Positions 53,780-64,000 of a stretch of 64,000 nt of DNA are shown here, piece after piece. The translations under genes were made by a program, and so were the position numbers. Origin of the DNA: Phoronis australis (taxonomy: Eukaryota; Phoronida; Phoronidae); the NCBI GenBank assembly GCA_002633005.1, contig NMRA01000060.1, forward strand, positions 449,030 through 513,029, read 5' to 3'. The notes under the pieces were generated by a model. That model was not told where the DNA came from. It was given only the letters and a program-made list of their open reading frames with translations, and made no database searches. Each line of letters opens with the position of its first letter. The first letter of the stretch is position 1.

Positions 53780-56700
53780 TCAGAATTAAAGTGCGACAAT
53801 AATGAAGTGCAAAAATTAATTTAAAAGTAACAAACTTCATCGTTTTTCACATCAACGTGTTAATTTATGGTGCTCCACCAAGAAAATGGCCTCCACAGCA
53901 GAATGAAGCAGAACTTCACTTTTTATGAAACAATCAAAATGATAACCGAGGAACAAGAATACAAGCAAGGCTGTAGCGTGCGAAAATTTTCATTTTAGTA
54001 CTACGAGGCCTTTGATTGATCAGTGACTCATTCCACCGGTGGAAACAAGGGAAGGAGTTTCTTTACAGAAAATGTGCAGTACTTCCTATTTAGATAAATA
54101 GCTGTGACTTTATTGAAGCCTGCTAGTCACGTGGAAACACAAGACCGATTACTTCCATCCTCATTGCAGCTGATGCAATATAAAAGTTAATTCTCTGATG
54201 CGAGCGAAGAGATTATCACCCCTGATATCGTTATCCCTTTATAGGACACATTTTCATTTCATTTTTTTAAAGAGTTGTCGAAGGCGTTTGAAATGCCAAT
54301 TACCCCATTTAACAAACATTCGATCATTGTCTTTCTCCTGCACAAAAGACTTTTATAATTGAAGCATTACGAGAAGACATTAAAACGTCTTCTCGTAATG
54401 CCTATCTTGCTCAATCATACACAGCTACACAGCTGGAATTATAATCTGCCTTTGGCATGTTCTCATACGCTATAATGAGATGTCTCCATCCGTCTTCAAT
54501 AATTTATTCATTCACAGCACTCAATGATTTTTGGTACAACGTAAATCGAGAGAATCAATGAAAGTGAACAAATTTAAACTCATTTTACTGCATTGCTTGC
54601 TTTCAACGTGTCACATCGTATTGTGTTACTAATTGTATTCAACAGTGGGGGGGAGGGGGAGGGGCACTTTGCAGTGAATATGGGGAAACAAGCACACATT
54701 CATACGAGTTCCGAAGAGGATGGGCGCTTTTTTGCAAGGAACATGTGGTGCATTGTCCCGTTATTTCTCCCGTGGTTGCGTTTAAACTTTAGAGGTACAC
54801 TGTAGCCGTACTGAAGCGCAGCGGACGGCGATGTACATTGTGCTTGCGTGTACGTGCGTGTGTACTTGGGTGCATGCGTACGTGTATTTGTATGTATGCA
54901 TTTCTTGAAGTTGGATAACTTCATCAGCACACGCATTTTCAAAGGATAAGTATTTTAATTGTCTTATTTGGGTGTTAATGTCCTGCTAAAATGTTTGTAA
55001 GAATATATATGATGGCGGACAAGTGCATGAACAAGCTTACCAGTTTGCTGTTTTCTCTTGTTGGCATTCTCTAGTTTTGGATTCACAGTTATCTACTGTA
55101 AAAGTTGTAATGCGTTTTGGCCAACAGTTTTAATAATGAGTAAATTTTCCATTCAGCTTAAACAACTTCAAGGTTAGTATAGAACCTTATCGACGAATCT
55201 GTGTATTTACAAAAATATATACTAAACTGTTACGTCACATTGATAAAAGTATATATTTTCTGTAAGCAAAAAGCCAGTAAAATTTATGTACCAATAAGTC
55301 GTTTGTTTGGTCAGGCAACTAAGTATTTTTAGGGAAATGTAGCAAGAAAGAAACGCACATCCACAGCAAAACAACGGCATCAATGACATTTACAAATTCC
55401 TTTTGATAGACACGTGCAAGATGAAATCTCACTAAATCATTGTTTTAGTTTTCTAAATTATCATTTTGTTTGATGCAACTTTTGAATCTGTTTTACAGAA
55501 GTCCTACTTTTGACAGTCCTTCATGTAAAAGCGGAAACATTTTAAAACTGCTAACAGCGTTTGGAGAACATTACATAAAACATAGTATCAAAAAGTTTCA
55601 CATTTCTGAGACATGATGTTTCGAAATTTCTCACTATAATGCTCTGACATTTTCCCATCGTGTTATTGAACACTAATGCGCCCATCGGCAGGTGTTAAGC
55701 GATCATTGTTTGTCAGTGAGAATGTTTGGGCGCCAGTGACCTTGGGCGCGTCCCTAAAATTAACAATACAAATATAGTGAGTGACATACGAATTGCGAAG
55801 AAGTCAAGATATCACCTGCAGTCACAGTGCACCCGCACAAGTAACCTATTGCGCTTGTACCAGGAATTGAAGGCTTTTCCCCAGAAAACTTGAAATGGAT
55901 TGCAAATTCATGATTTAAGAGACAGTACTACACGTATTCTCATTGGATTTGATGACGATTTAAATTATGCATGTCCCTCAGACNATGAAATAAGTCCACA
56001 CCCTCTCCTACAAAACCCAGGAATACTGCCAAAAGGATTATTTAGCATTGCTTGGCGTCGTCGGCCTTTTCATGTCAAATGCCACCACTTTGAATACCTT
56101 CTTTTAAACAATAAAACGTATCACTGTCTCATGTATAATTACTGACCCAACTGGAAGCGTTCACACTCTGTTCAGTAAACAAAAGCATGTTTCAATCTGA
56201 ACCGAGTTTTTGCTTAATGCATACACGAGTGAAAACTATACACAAGACGCACAGCAATGCCTATAACTTAACGCGACGTGCTTTTCATTCATAGATGAGA
56301 AAATCACCTCATAAACCATGTACAAGTAGAAACCCTTCCCTAGCACTTTTCAGGTCTTCAAACCTAAAAAACATTACGGCGTTTTCCCGTTGCTCCAAAC
56401 TTGTTCGATACTATAGCCCAACAACGAGTTGGAAAGATCACCCCTGTAGCCAATATCTTACACGACTGATTAACTCCATTCTGGCATTTATGGTTGGAGG
56501 GCCAGCTCTCTTTTGTTCGATAATTGCTCTTATCTCCGATCAGATCGTATCTAGCCTGACTGGGCTGTGCTGCTAAAAATGAAAGTTAAGTTATAACATA
56601 TTTGAACATAAACCAATAGCATTTCTGAATTCATTGTTGAATGCTGATATGATTTAGTTTTTGAATCACAACAATCGCCAACTACAACAGAAGTCAAGAC

Positions 56701-57230
56701 TATCCATTCTGCCAGGCTTCAGTAACCCTTTGAAGCCTGGGAGATAATTGGCCTGCTTGTTATCATACGGGACAAACGATTGTGCTGGGCAGTTAACAAA
56801 AGAGCCAGATGTTATCGCACGTTCAGAACCCCTCACGTCTGGAAAAGTTGCTGAACGACAGAACGCCGTCATGTTTGCCGAGTGTATCCTCGCCTTCGCC
56901 GCCTCAATACACAACTCCACTCTTAGGCTAGAAAACTATACGTACTACAAAATTATACAGCTTAGTAGCTGTAATATACGCAAAATTAATTTACCAACTC
57001 TTTGAATTTGACGTCGATTTGAGAGATATGACAGTTTGAATTTCCGAGCATCTAGATTTTATTTAGAAATCTGAACTTTTCTTGTTCAAAACTGATTAGA
57101 GGTAATATCACGGAATTCTTTGATTTACAAAATTATGATCAAGAACAGCACGCAACCTTTTAAACCTGTGATCGTTTTATTTCAATTTAATATCATTTAC
57201 AAATAAAACGTGTGTTCAGTAGTATATCCC
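53780..57230. other. Non-coding stretch
   Basis: No gene is recognised. A GGGGGGGAGGGGGAGGGG tract lies near 54640 and a TG/AC-rich microsatellite at about 54835-54900. Open frames on both strands at 56666-57005 lie over a GC-richer patch that includes a CCAGGCTTC/GAAGCCTGG inverted repeat (about 56713-56740). Neither frame is recognisable. Confidence 0.35.
54364..54401. repeat. Perfect 15-bp hairpin
   Basis: GCATTACGAGAAGAC (54364-54378), the loop ATTAAAAC, and GTCTTCTCGTAATGC (54387-54401) form a perfect stem in otherwise featureless AT-rich sequence. Its role is unknown. Confidence 0.7.
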
Positions 57231-58334
57231 TGTACCGTATTACCCGGAATATAAGGACATAGTCCTGTAGTAGGATGTATAGCCTTACATTTGAGTATAA
57301 GGCCAGGGCCTTATAGCCTGGGTCATTTGGATTCTGGCGTGATCTCTTGAGCTTCAAAGATGCATCCCTCGTAAGCACGAAGTGTACAGTGAAGTTTGGG
57401 AGAACACGATACGGACGAACAGCCAGAACACTACGGTACCGTACCTACACAGAGGGAGAGGGAAGGTACGTATGTATTGGGTGTTACGTTCGCCATTTTG
57501 GAATCTCTGCGCGTGTTGTACCGATTTTTGCTTGATTTTTGTACTTACTCAAGATTTTTATGAAATCCGTCTAGTCACGCAGCATTTTGTAATCTTTGAC
57601 TTTACTTAAAGTTTCGGTCATGTCTGGCAAAACAAAACATAATAACTAGCGTAATACCCGAAATAGTGGTATGCCCTTATACTTGAATATATTATAAATA
57701 CGTGGCCTTGTTCGCTTGTTCAGTGTGTCGTCATTTTGACGTTTTGAACCCTGTCAAACGAAATTAGAATACCAAAATTGAAAACAATAATAATCACTAG
57801 ACCAGATTTAAGTACCTCTGTAATTTGTTGAGCATTTTGAAAATTATTACCTGGCCACGATCTTGGTCAAGTTCAATCTTTCTTGCTTAATTCCCCGGTA
57901 GCATACAAAGGATGTATATGTAACCGGTGTCGGAACAAACCGATTAATCCAAACCCGTAATTTTGTAAAACTTTCAAACGCTAAACTGCCCCAGTGGTTA
58001 ACTAAGTCGGAAAAATCCAATACCTACATTTTTTTTGAAAATGTGATGCCAGTGGCGGATCTAGGACACGATAAAAGCGAGGCCCAACATGTAGTTTTCG
58101 AGAATTGGGTAAAGCGCGATTGCGTGTGCTCCCTGCCCCCCCTTAAATCCCCTTATGAATGTGACTGCATTTTTAACATTATTTGTGGGTCCAAATCAAC
58201 TCATACTAGTGTCAGATGAGTCTTCACTAATGTTCGAATATTCTGTGTCGTTTGCCTTTTTAAGTGATATGAAAAAATGCATTATTTGGCCTTAGACCAT
58301 GGCCTTACTGTATCTTCCGGGTAATACGGTACAC
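57231..58334. mobile_element. DNA element with GTACCGTATTACCCGGAA termini
   Basis: GTACCGTATTACCCGGAATA at about 57234 is the inverse of CTTCCGGGTAATACGGTAC ending near 58332. An internal GTAATACCCGAAATA at about 57650 echoes the terminus. The target duplication is unclear. A CAGTGGCGGATCTAGG fragment (about 58050) of another MITE family lies inside, suggesting nesting. No transposase was seen. Confidence 0.6.
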
Positions 58335-58615
58335 AGCGCGTTTTCAAATGCGTAATCTACAGGAACACGTTGCAAGTTTTATCATCATTATGTCATTTTA
58401 CGGAAAGAAAACAACGACATCTAGAGTAGTATTCAGACACTTGTTAAATCCAACATGTCCGTGTTGGTAACTGTGTAATTCTGGACCTAAATCACAAAGA
58501 ATGAGCATAAACACAAAAGTAATTGGCAAAACATAAAGTTATGAATTTTGCACAAATACATGTAGTTGAAAGAGTTCGTGTAATTCTGGCACCTTATTTT
58601 TTATTTCGCCGTGGT

Positions 58616-58849
58616 GCAACACCTCACATCCGCACTGCAACTCCTGTCTATGCAGCACCTCACGTCCGTGTTGCACTTCACGACGGTTCAGCACTTTACG
58701 TCCGTGCAGCACCTCACAACCGTGCAGCACCACACATCCATGTAGCACCTAATGTGTGTGTTGCACTTCACGTCCGTTTAACACCTCACGTCCATGCAGC
58801 ACCTTACGTCAGCGCTGCACCTCATGTCCGTGCTGCACTCCAAGTCTTT
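58616..58849. repeat. 18-bp minisatellite, 13 units
   Basis: Thirteen consecutive 18-bp units of consensus GCAGCACCTCACGTCCGT run without length change. Because 18 is divisible by three, both strands stay open: APHVRA repeats on plus and EVLHGR-like repeats on minus. No start, splice sites or flanking domain support either as a real protein. Confidence 0.92.
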
Positions 58850-60610
58850 GAAAGCTCTCACGTTGGCGTTACAAGTTCTGTGGAAACAAGCCAGAGTTCA
58901 CCTCCTGAATGCCAAGACAACTAGCTTTTCATTTGTAAACGATTCAAAACTGCACGTAATCTCATTTTTACTAAATTACACACTGTCATCTCAACATCTT
59001 TTTAATAGTTGCCCCATCATTTAGCGATAGTGTTTCTAGCGTAAACTAATGAAGATCATGTCGTAAGATTCTTTGATATTTGACAGAAATCTCCTGAGCA
59101 TCGTAATTAAATCAGACATTTAAAACGATGAATTTCGATCGACGACAAATTTGAAACAACACTATAATACTATTTGACTACTTCACCGATTCCGCCTGAC
59201 AACAAGGTTTGGTTGTAGGCAGTCCTAACAAGTATTTTCACATTTATAGATTATTAAATTTCCTACGTGACAATTTTCCACGGAGAACGAAAACGAAAAC
59301 GATCGTAAAATTTTTTACCACTAAGATAAAACAGTAAATGCCCAAAGAGACAGAAAACTGTTAAACGGGTTAGCAAATGCGTTGGACGACACAACTACAT
59401 GTATTTTAAGCGTACATTGAAATAAATGTTTTCCGACTGTGTCTTTTGACACAAATTGTGATCTAATAACTTAACTGGACGCTCGTTGTGAAATGTTCAA
59501 AACAATATGGCACGGCAATAAAGACTCCAGTGCTTGGCAGAGATTGAAAAAAATATGTGACGAAAATTAGAACAAGATTCTTTCAACATTTGGCACGGAT
59601 ATTATTTTAAGTTAGTTCAGTCGAAACTTAAGGCCAAATAGTGCTCATTCAACATAACTCAAACTAGCTTCAAACTTAACTGAATTTGGTATGAATCATT
59701 TAATTTAATTTTGTTTTTGGTGGGACACCGACACCTACAAGGACCTAATTCATTACGAGTACTCACTCAACTGCCTCCGGAAACCCTGCCCACATTTTGA
59801 AAAACTTAAAACTTAATCGTAAAATAAGACAAACACAAACAAAGCGGAAAGCTACAAAATGTTGATATTTCAGTGATATCCTTAGACTGACGAAACTCAT
59901 CCTGTGGTAAATGTAACGGAAAAGAGTACCTTTAATATTTTGCACGAGACCAAGAGATACACTGTAAATGATGCACTCCTGTTGGTGAGTATAGAAACAT
60001 TATTTCAACGAAGGATCCCACTACGATAAGCTGACTGTTATTTTGCAACTGATCTCATGTAAGGAAACAAATACAATTACAGTCTATAGTTTAAGCGAGT
60101 TAGTGTCTAAACCGCCCACATTATTGTAAATCTGAACATTCATGAAAAATCACTGCACTTCTCTGGCGTCAATGATTTCTCCGTAGAAACGCAAATGTTT
60201 TGCGTGATAAATTCTTCTTGACATCTCAGCATCCTTCCTAATCATAATCGGCAATAAATCACTCTATATTCATACATAAAGAAAGTATATTAACGCTATT
60301 TAACCAAGTGGATTTCTTAATTTTCCACTTGGAGTGAAACACTCAAAACACATCACCCATTTCGACACGGTGTGTTCGTTCTATTAATTTCAATAGTTTC
60401 ATCTTAATTGCCTTACACGACGGATCACAGCGATAATGGACTACCTGTTCAATTAGAGGCAGCAAACCGAACAGTTGAATCAACCACCATCACATTGTGA
60501 CGCAGAAAAATATTCACAGCCTCTTGTGAACAGTAATCCATAGTTAAAGATGTTAACATCGAAATCTCACGAGAATACGTTTAGCTACAAGGGTATTTAG
60601 TGGAACGACG
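58850..60610. other. Non-coding stretch
   Basis: No gene or clear repeat is recognised. Confidence 0.35.
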
Positions 60611-60850
60611 CTAATTCCGCGCGAGTGACGTATCATCGAACGCGTAGTGAGCCCAGGTAGCAACCGAGTGGCATTGGCGAGGAGGCCGGATGTCTCTTGA
60701 GTCAGCGATCTCTTGATTAAAGTAGGAGCCCTCCTTAAATCGATTGTTATTGTGAGGTGAGAAACTGATCGCGCGTGGTCTTGTGCAAACGGACATCATA
60801 TCATAGGTAGAGGTGGGTATCCAGCTTTCGAGCAGAACTGAAGCGAACTT
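60611..60850 (-). CDS. Candidate terminal exon, unrecognised
   Basis: A strong minus-strand acceptor (TTTTCCTACTTACCATTACAG) ends at 60851. It is followed by 79 open codons beginning KFASVLLESWIPTSTYDMM and ending FDDTSLARN and a stop. The patch is visibly richer in G and C than its flanks, as coding exons often are. I recognise no domain, no partner exon was found, and no AATAAA follows closely. Confidence 0.3.
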   Translation of the reverse strand, partial: KFASVLLESWIPTSTYDMMSVCTRPRAISFSPHNNNRFKEGSYFNQEIADSRDIRPPRQCHSVATWAHYAFDDTSLARN

Positions 60851-60874
60851 CTGTAATGGTAAGTAGGAAAACAA

Positions 60875-63207
60875 AACTATGCAATTGAAAACGTTAAAAA
60901 ACTAAGCGATTCCCTAAAATTTAGTGCAATGTACGAAGTCATTGAATCAATTTTGTTATTTGATAAATATTAAATCCATAATTGAAACGTAACATACCAT
61001 GCCAGAAACATACTTTTAGTTGCATTTGCACCTTTTACTGTTGATCTAACGAACTTTCGCTTTTTAAAGGTAACCTTTGCTGTCAAATAAAACCCGGCTA
61101 CCTTATATGCGATTTTTTAATATTCCGTGTAAATTTACCGGTTGATTAATGGAAACGTGAAGATTCTCTTAATCATAGACGAGTTGACCATGGTTATCAG
61201 TTATCTGTGACATTAAAGGCTCATTACGTATTCTGAATACCTGATATATTTTGTGTTGTAAACGAATTGTGTGAGCGGTTTGAATGAAAGTATTCAGCTT
61301 ACTTTGGCATTAACTATACATGTACATGTACACGTGCCATTTAAACACGCTGTCTGCGTAAGGTGTAGTTGAAGTTGGCTTCCCGCGTGATAAGATGTTC
61401 TCCACCACAGTTTATCCGCAACCTCTCGGCCGCCACCCCTTCCACCCCCTCTGTTGTCATCCACCAATATTTCCCGCATAATGTTTCTTTTTGTGTAATC
61501 AGCCTTCAATACAGAGCAAGCCCTTGGAATATTTCAAAGAATGTCTTGTTACTAATACTATTAATTCTACGCATACACAGTGTACCGCAAATCATCTCAT
61601 CACCATAGAGTGCAATGTAAAAATCGACTATTTTACCCTACCTAGTTCTCCACCACGCCAGTGCGCACGCGTTGTGCAACTCGAATTGGATTGGGGTATT
61701 TTTAAATTGCGCTGGTTTATAAAATGCGCATTTCTCTTCAAGCGAAAAGTAAATGTAAAACAGCGTTTGATGATAGATTTATGATATCATTGAATATTGC
61801 CGAGTTGTTTGAACGCAGAAACGCTTAGATCGTTTATTAAGTTATTTCGCCGTTCAGACGATGTCGGGGGTGATCGCTACAGTGAAATTAATTTGCTATT
61901 ATAGTGGTATTCTGGATTCAATTGCAGTAATTTAAAGACCTTTTCATTGTTTGTACCAAGGGCTAAGTAACAGCAATAACCTGGGGCAAAATTCGTGCAA
62001 ATGTCGCTGACCTTGGCAAATTATTGGATTATCATCGGCATAATTTGGACCACCGCAGGAGTAATCTAAATCGTACTCGAAATTATTTTTTGCTATTTTC
62101 CGTTGTGCTGTAATGTCAACTCAAGATGAATGTCTATCATTCTATGCTCGGGTATGGTTCACTGGATGATTGTCTAATCTTAGTTTTCATTAGATGAATT
62201 CGACTTTTGAGTTACTACTCGAAGTCTCGAAGTTTTTACAAGAGTTCTGTAACGTAAATTTAGGGGTCATCCAATGCTGACTTGGACAAAAAACTTGTCT
62301 ATGTAAACCATAATATACGCAAGCATAGAACAATAGAACTTCATCTTGAGTTTGCATTAAAGCAGGACGGAAAAGGTAAAAAAAATATTTCGAGTAAGAA
62401 AATTAGACCCCGGGCCCTAGACTCATGTACTGTTAACGTAACATTATTTTACTGGCAGTTAAAAGGAAGCGTACCAGCGGTCAACTTATAGCTACGCAAC
62501 TTGTGTCAAAACATGCGACTGTACCTTTGCAGAAATAATGTATGAACACGTTAGAGCAAAAGATGTTCATTCTAACAGCAAAACTACCTTACGAAGAAAG
62601 AGTACCATCTACTTTTGCAACTAATTTACAAAAAAGAAAAAATGCACTAAATTCATCAATATGGACGTGTTCAATAGAAAATTTCTGACAATTCGATATA
62701 TAGTATAAAGATTTTGCCACACTGTGTAAGAATACCAGTACATGAAAAAGCAAGTCAGAAAACAAAAAGTTATATAATGACTGCAGTTTCAGAAACATTG
62801 GTTGAATTTGAAACGTTACAGGTCTGTTTGTTCAAGGCACCATTCAATGTATCTCATTGACATAACGATTAGATAACACAAGTCTGAAATCCTTAAAAAA
62901 TTCAATGCTTACGTTATCAACTGAAAATGGTCTTAAACATTCCTCTTAAAGGGGCATTGTGTTTTACTCAATACTTAGAATGAAGTAGGTTACTCCGAAA
63001 GACACCATATCCTGACGTTTTAAATCTGTAAACTCCATAATAAAAACTAATGATTTCTAAGCATAGCATTCAAGACAACAGCACGTAAAAGGAGCTTCAA
63101 AACAGAGTTGATAAACCTGTCCGACCAAATGTCGCGTGACATTTCAATTAGAAATCAATTGCAGATTGATGAAAGGTAATTCGACGATTTCGTTTTTGAG
63201 GTCGTAA
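60875..63207. other. Non-coding stretch
   Basis: No gene is recognised. Short open frames at 61294-61784 and 62282-62798 show no motif. Confidence 0.35.
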
Positions 63208-63456
63208 TTACTTTTTCCTATCTAAATCAATAGCCATTTTATGAAAAAGTGAGCCACAACTGAAAGTAGTGTGAATGTTGTGAATCTCAAAATCTTGGAA
63301 CTGAATGTTGCGTTTGGCGAGTAAGGACCGACAATTAAAGTCGCATTCGAACTGAAATCGGCATCCGCGCTGAAGTCCAAATGGCTTTGTGTCGTACTTG
63401 CATGTAGTTGACTGCCAACACACGAGTCCGTTATTCCAGTCAATATCCGGGAACTC
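63208..63456 (-). CDS. Candidate terminal exon of a Cys-rich protein
   Basis: After the acceptor TGTGCTTTCTGCAG, 82 codons stay open to a TAA. They begin EFPDIDWNNGLVCWQSTTCK and continue CRFQFECDFNCRSLLAKRN. Six cysteines suggest an extracellular, disulfide-bonded domain. Earlier exons would lie to the right and partly outside the window. The family is not recognised. A second frame overlaps on the same strand but starts far from any splice site. Confidence 0.35.
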   Translation of the reverse strand, partial: EFPDIDWNNGLVCWQSTTCKYDTKPFGLQRGCRFQFECDFNCRSLLAKRNIQFQDFEIHNIHTTFSCGSLFHKMAIDLDRKK

Positions 63457-63639
63457 CTGCAGAAAGCACAATGACTACGGAGACTTAACTCTATACTAAC
63501 CAAGCTCTAAACCCAAATTGTTGGTCCGGGTGAGGAATTTGGTCCCGGTAAAGTCTAAGTTACAGTGAAATGGTGCTGCTCACATTGAGCTACCGTCTCT
63601 CTCAATTTATTATGATTCTGCACGGTATACAGAGACTTA

Positions 63640-63935
63640 CTTGATGAGAGAACCAAGAGCAACGATGATGAACAAAAACGATCGGATGGTGGCTACATTG
63701 ATGGTGAAGACTTTGATGATGATGACATTGGTGAAGACTACGGCGTTGATGATGACGATTTTGATCATGTCAACTACGGTGAAGATAACATTGGTAACTG
63801 ACGAACACGATAGTAGTGACGACGACAATATGGAAAGCTACAGTGATGACCACGTCGATGATGCGTTAGTGAGGACGTCAACATTGGTGAAGGACGAAAC
63901 TGAGCAGGGGAAGGGGATGAAGACGACAACGACGA
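63640..63935. repeat. GAT/GAC-rich low-complexity tract
   Basis: Loosely repeated GATGATGAC and GGTGAAGAC triplets fill the segment. One plus frame (about 63622-63801) reads an Asp-rich chain such as DGEDFDDDDIGEDYG. It follows a CACGGTATACAG acceptor-like sequence, so an acidic exon entering here is possible. Simple triplet expansion explains the pattern equally well. Confidence 0.5.
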
Positions 63936-64000
63936 CGTAGTTTATGTTGAAGACAACAACAATGAATATCACCATTAGTGCGATAATTTCGACAAACAGG

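Noticed and set aside
56666-57005. Two open frames on opposite strands over a GC-richer patch
   Set aside because: Neither has a good acceptor or recognisable motif, and the choice of strand could not be made.
58523-58924. 133-codon plus-strand frame and 69-codon minus-strand frame
   Set aside because: Both are translations of the 18-bp minisatellite. No splice sites, promoter or domain supports them.
63637-63940. Met/Thr-rich 99-codon frame
   Set aside because: It is a shifted reading of the GAT/GAC tract and ends in a run of Thr codons; it carries no coding signal.

Overview
The window is nuclear DNA from an animal, most likely an invertebrate. Coding sequence is rare and split into short exons with canonical GT-AG introns of 0.5-4 kb. 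Intergenic and intronic DNA is AT-rich and crowded with miniature inverted-repeat elements, foldback elements and degenerate tandem arrays. No prokaryotic operon, phage or CRISPR architecture is present. I cannot name the species. Four single N bases (24657, 40929, 50228, 55984) and a long G run mark weak points in the assembly.

Layout. 1-7.6 kb: no gene recognised. It holds a hAT-like terminus, a 902-bp foldback element with a 9-bp target duplication, and a 262-bp tandem duplication. 7.6-19.4 kb (+): a nine-exon gene for a 1329-residue, low-complexity, probably nuclear protein with two U1/matrin-type C2H2 zinc fingers. Its intron 6 ends in a 57-bp minisatellite that repeats the 3' splice site. 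19.5-25.4 kb: a degenerate array of about 110 bp, a foldback built from short CACGAACC-type subrepeats, a MITE and a poly-G tract. 25.4-43.3 kb: an eight-exon NADH-cytochrome b5 reductase gene on the minus strand (exons 28309-37361). It is surrounded and invaded by a repeat family with a trimeric order of about 420 bp, in which each subunit of about 140 bp carries a core resembling the CTCF motif. A nested pair of inverted-repeat elements follows at 39-40.8 kb. 43-64 kb: gene-poor. It holds MITEs, a broken reverse-transcriptase fragment, a broken THAP-like zinc-finger fragment, a plausible promoter with a five-codon first exon (52.8-52.93 kb), and two unassigned candidate terminal exons on the minus strand (60.6 and 63.2 kb).

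The two confident genes are functionally unrelated. One encodes a putative RNA-associated nuclear protein, the other a membrane-anchored flavoprotein that reduces cytochrome b5. They share a structural theme: small local duplications at exon boundaries, which duplicate splice acceptors or exon ends, seen three times in two genes. The most unusual signals are these duplicated splice sites, the trimeric CTCF-motif-bearing array, and the nested elements with 9-bp target duplications.
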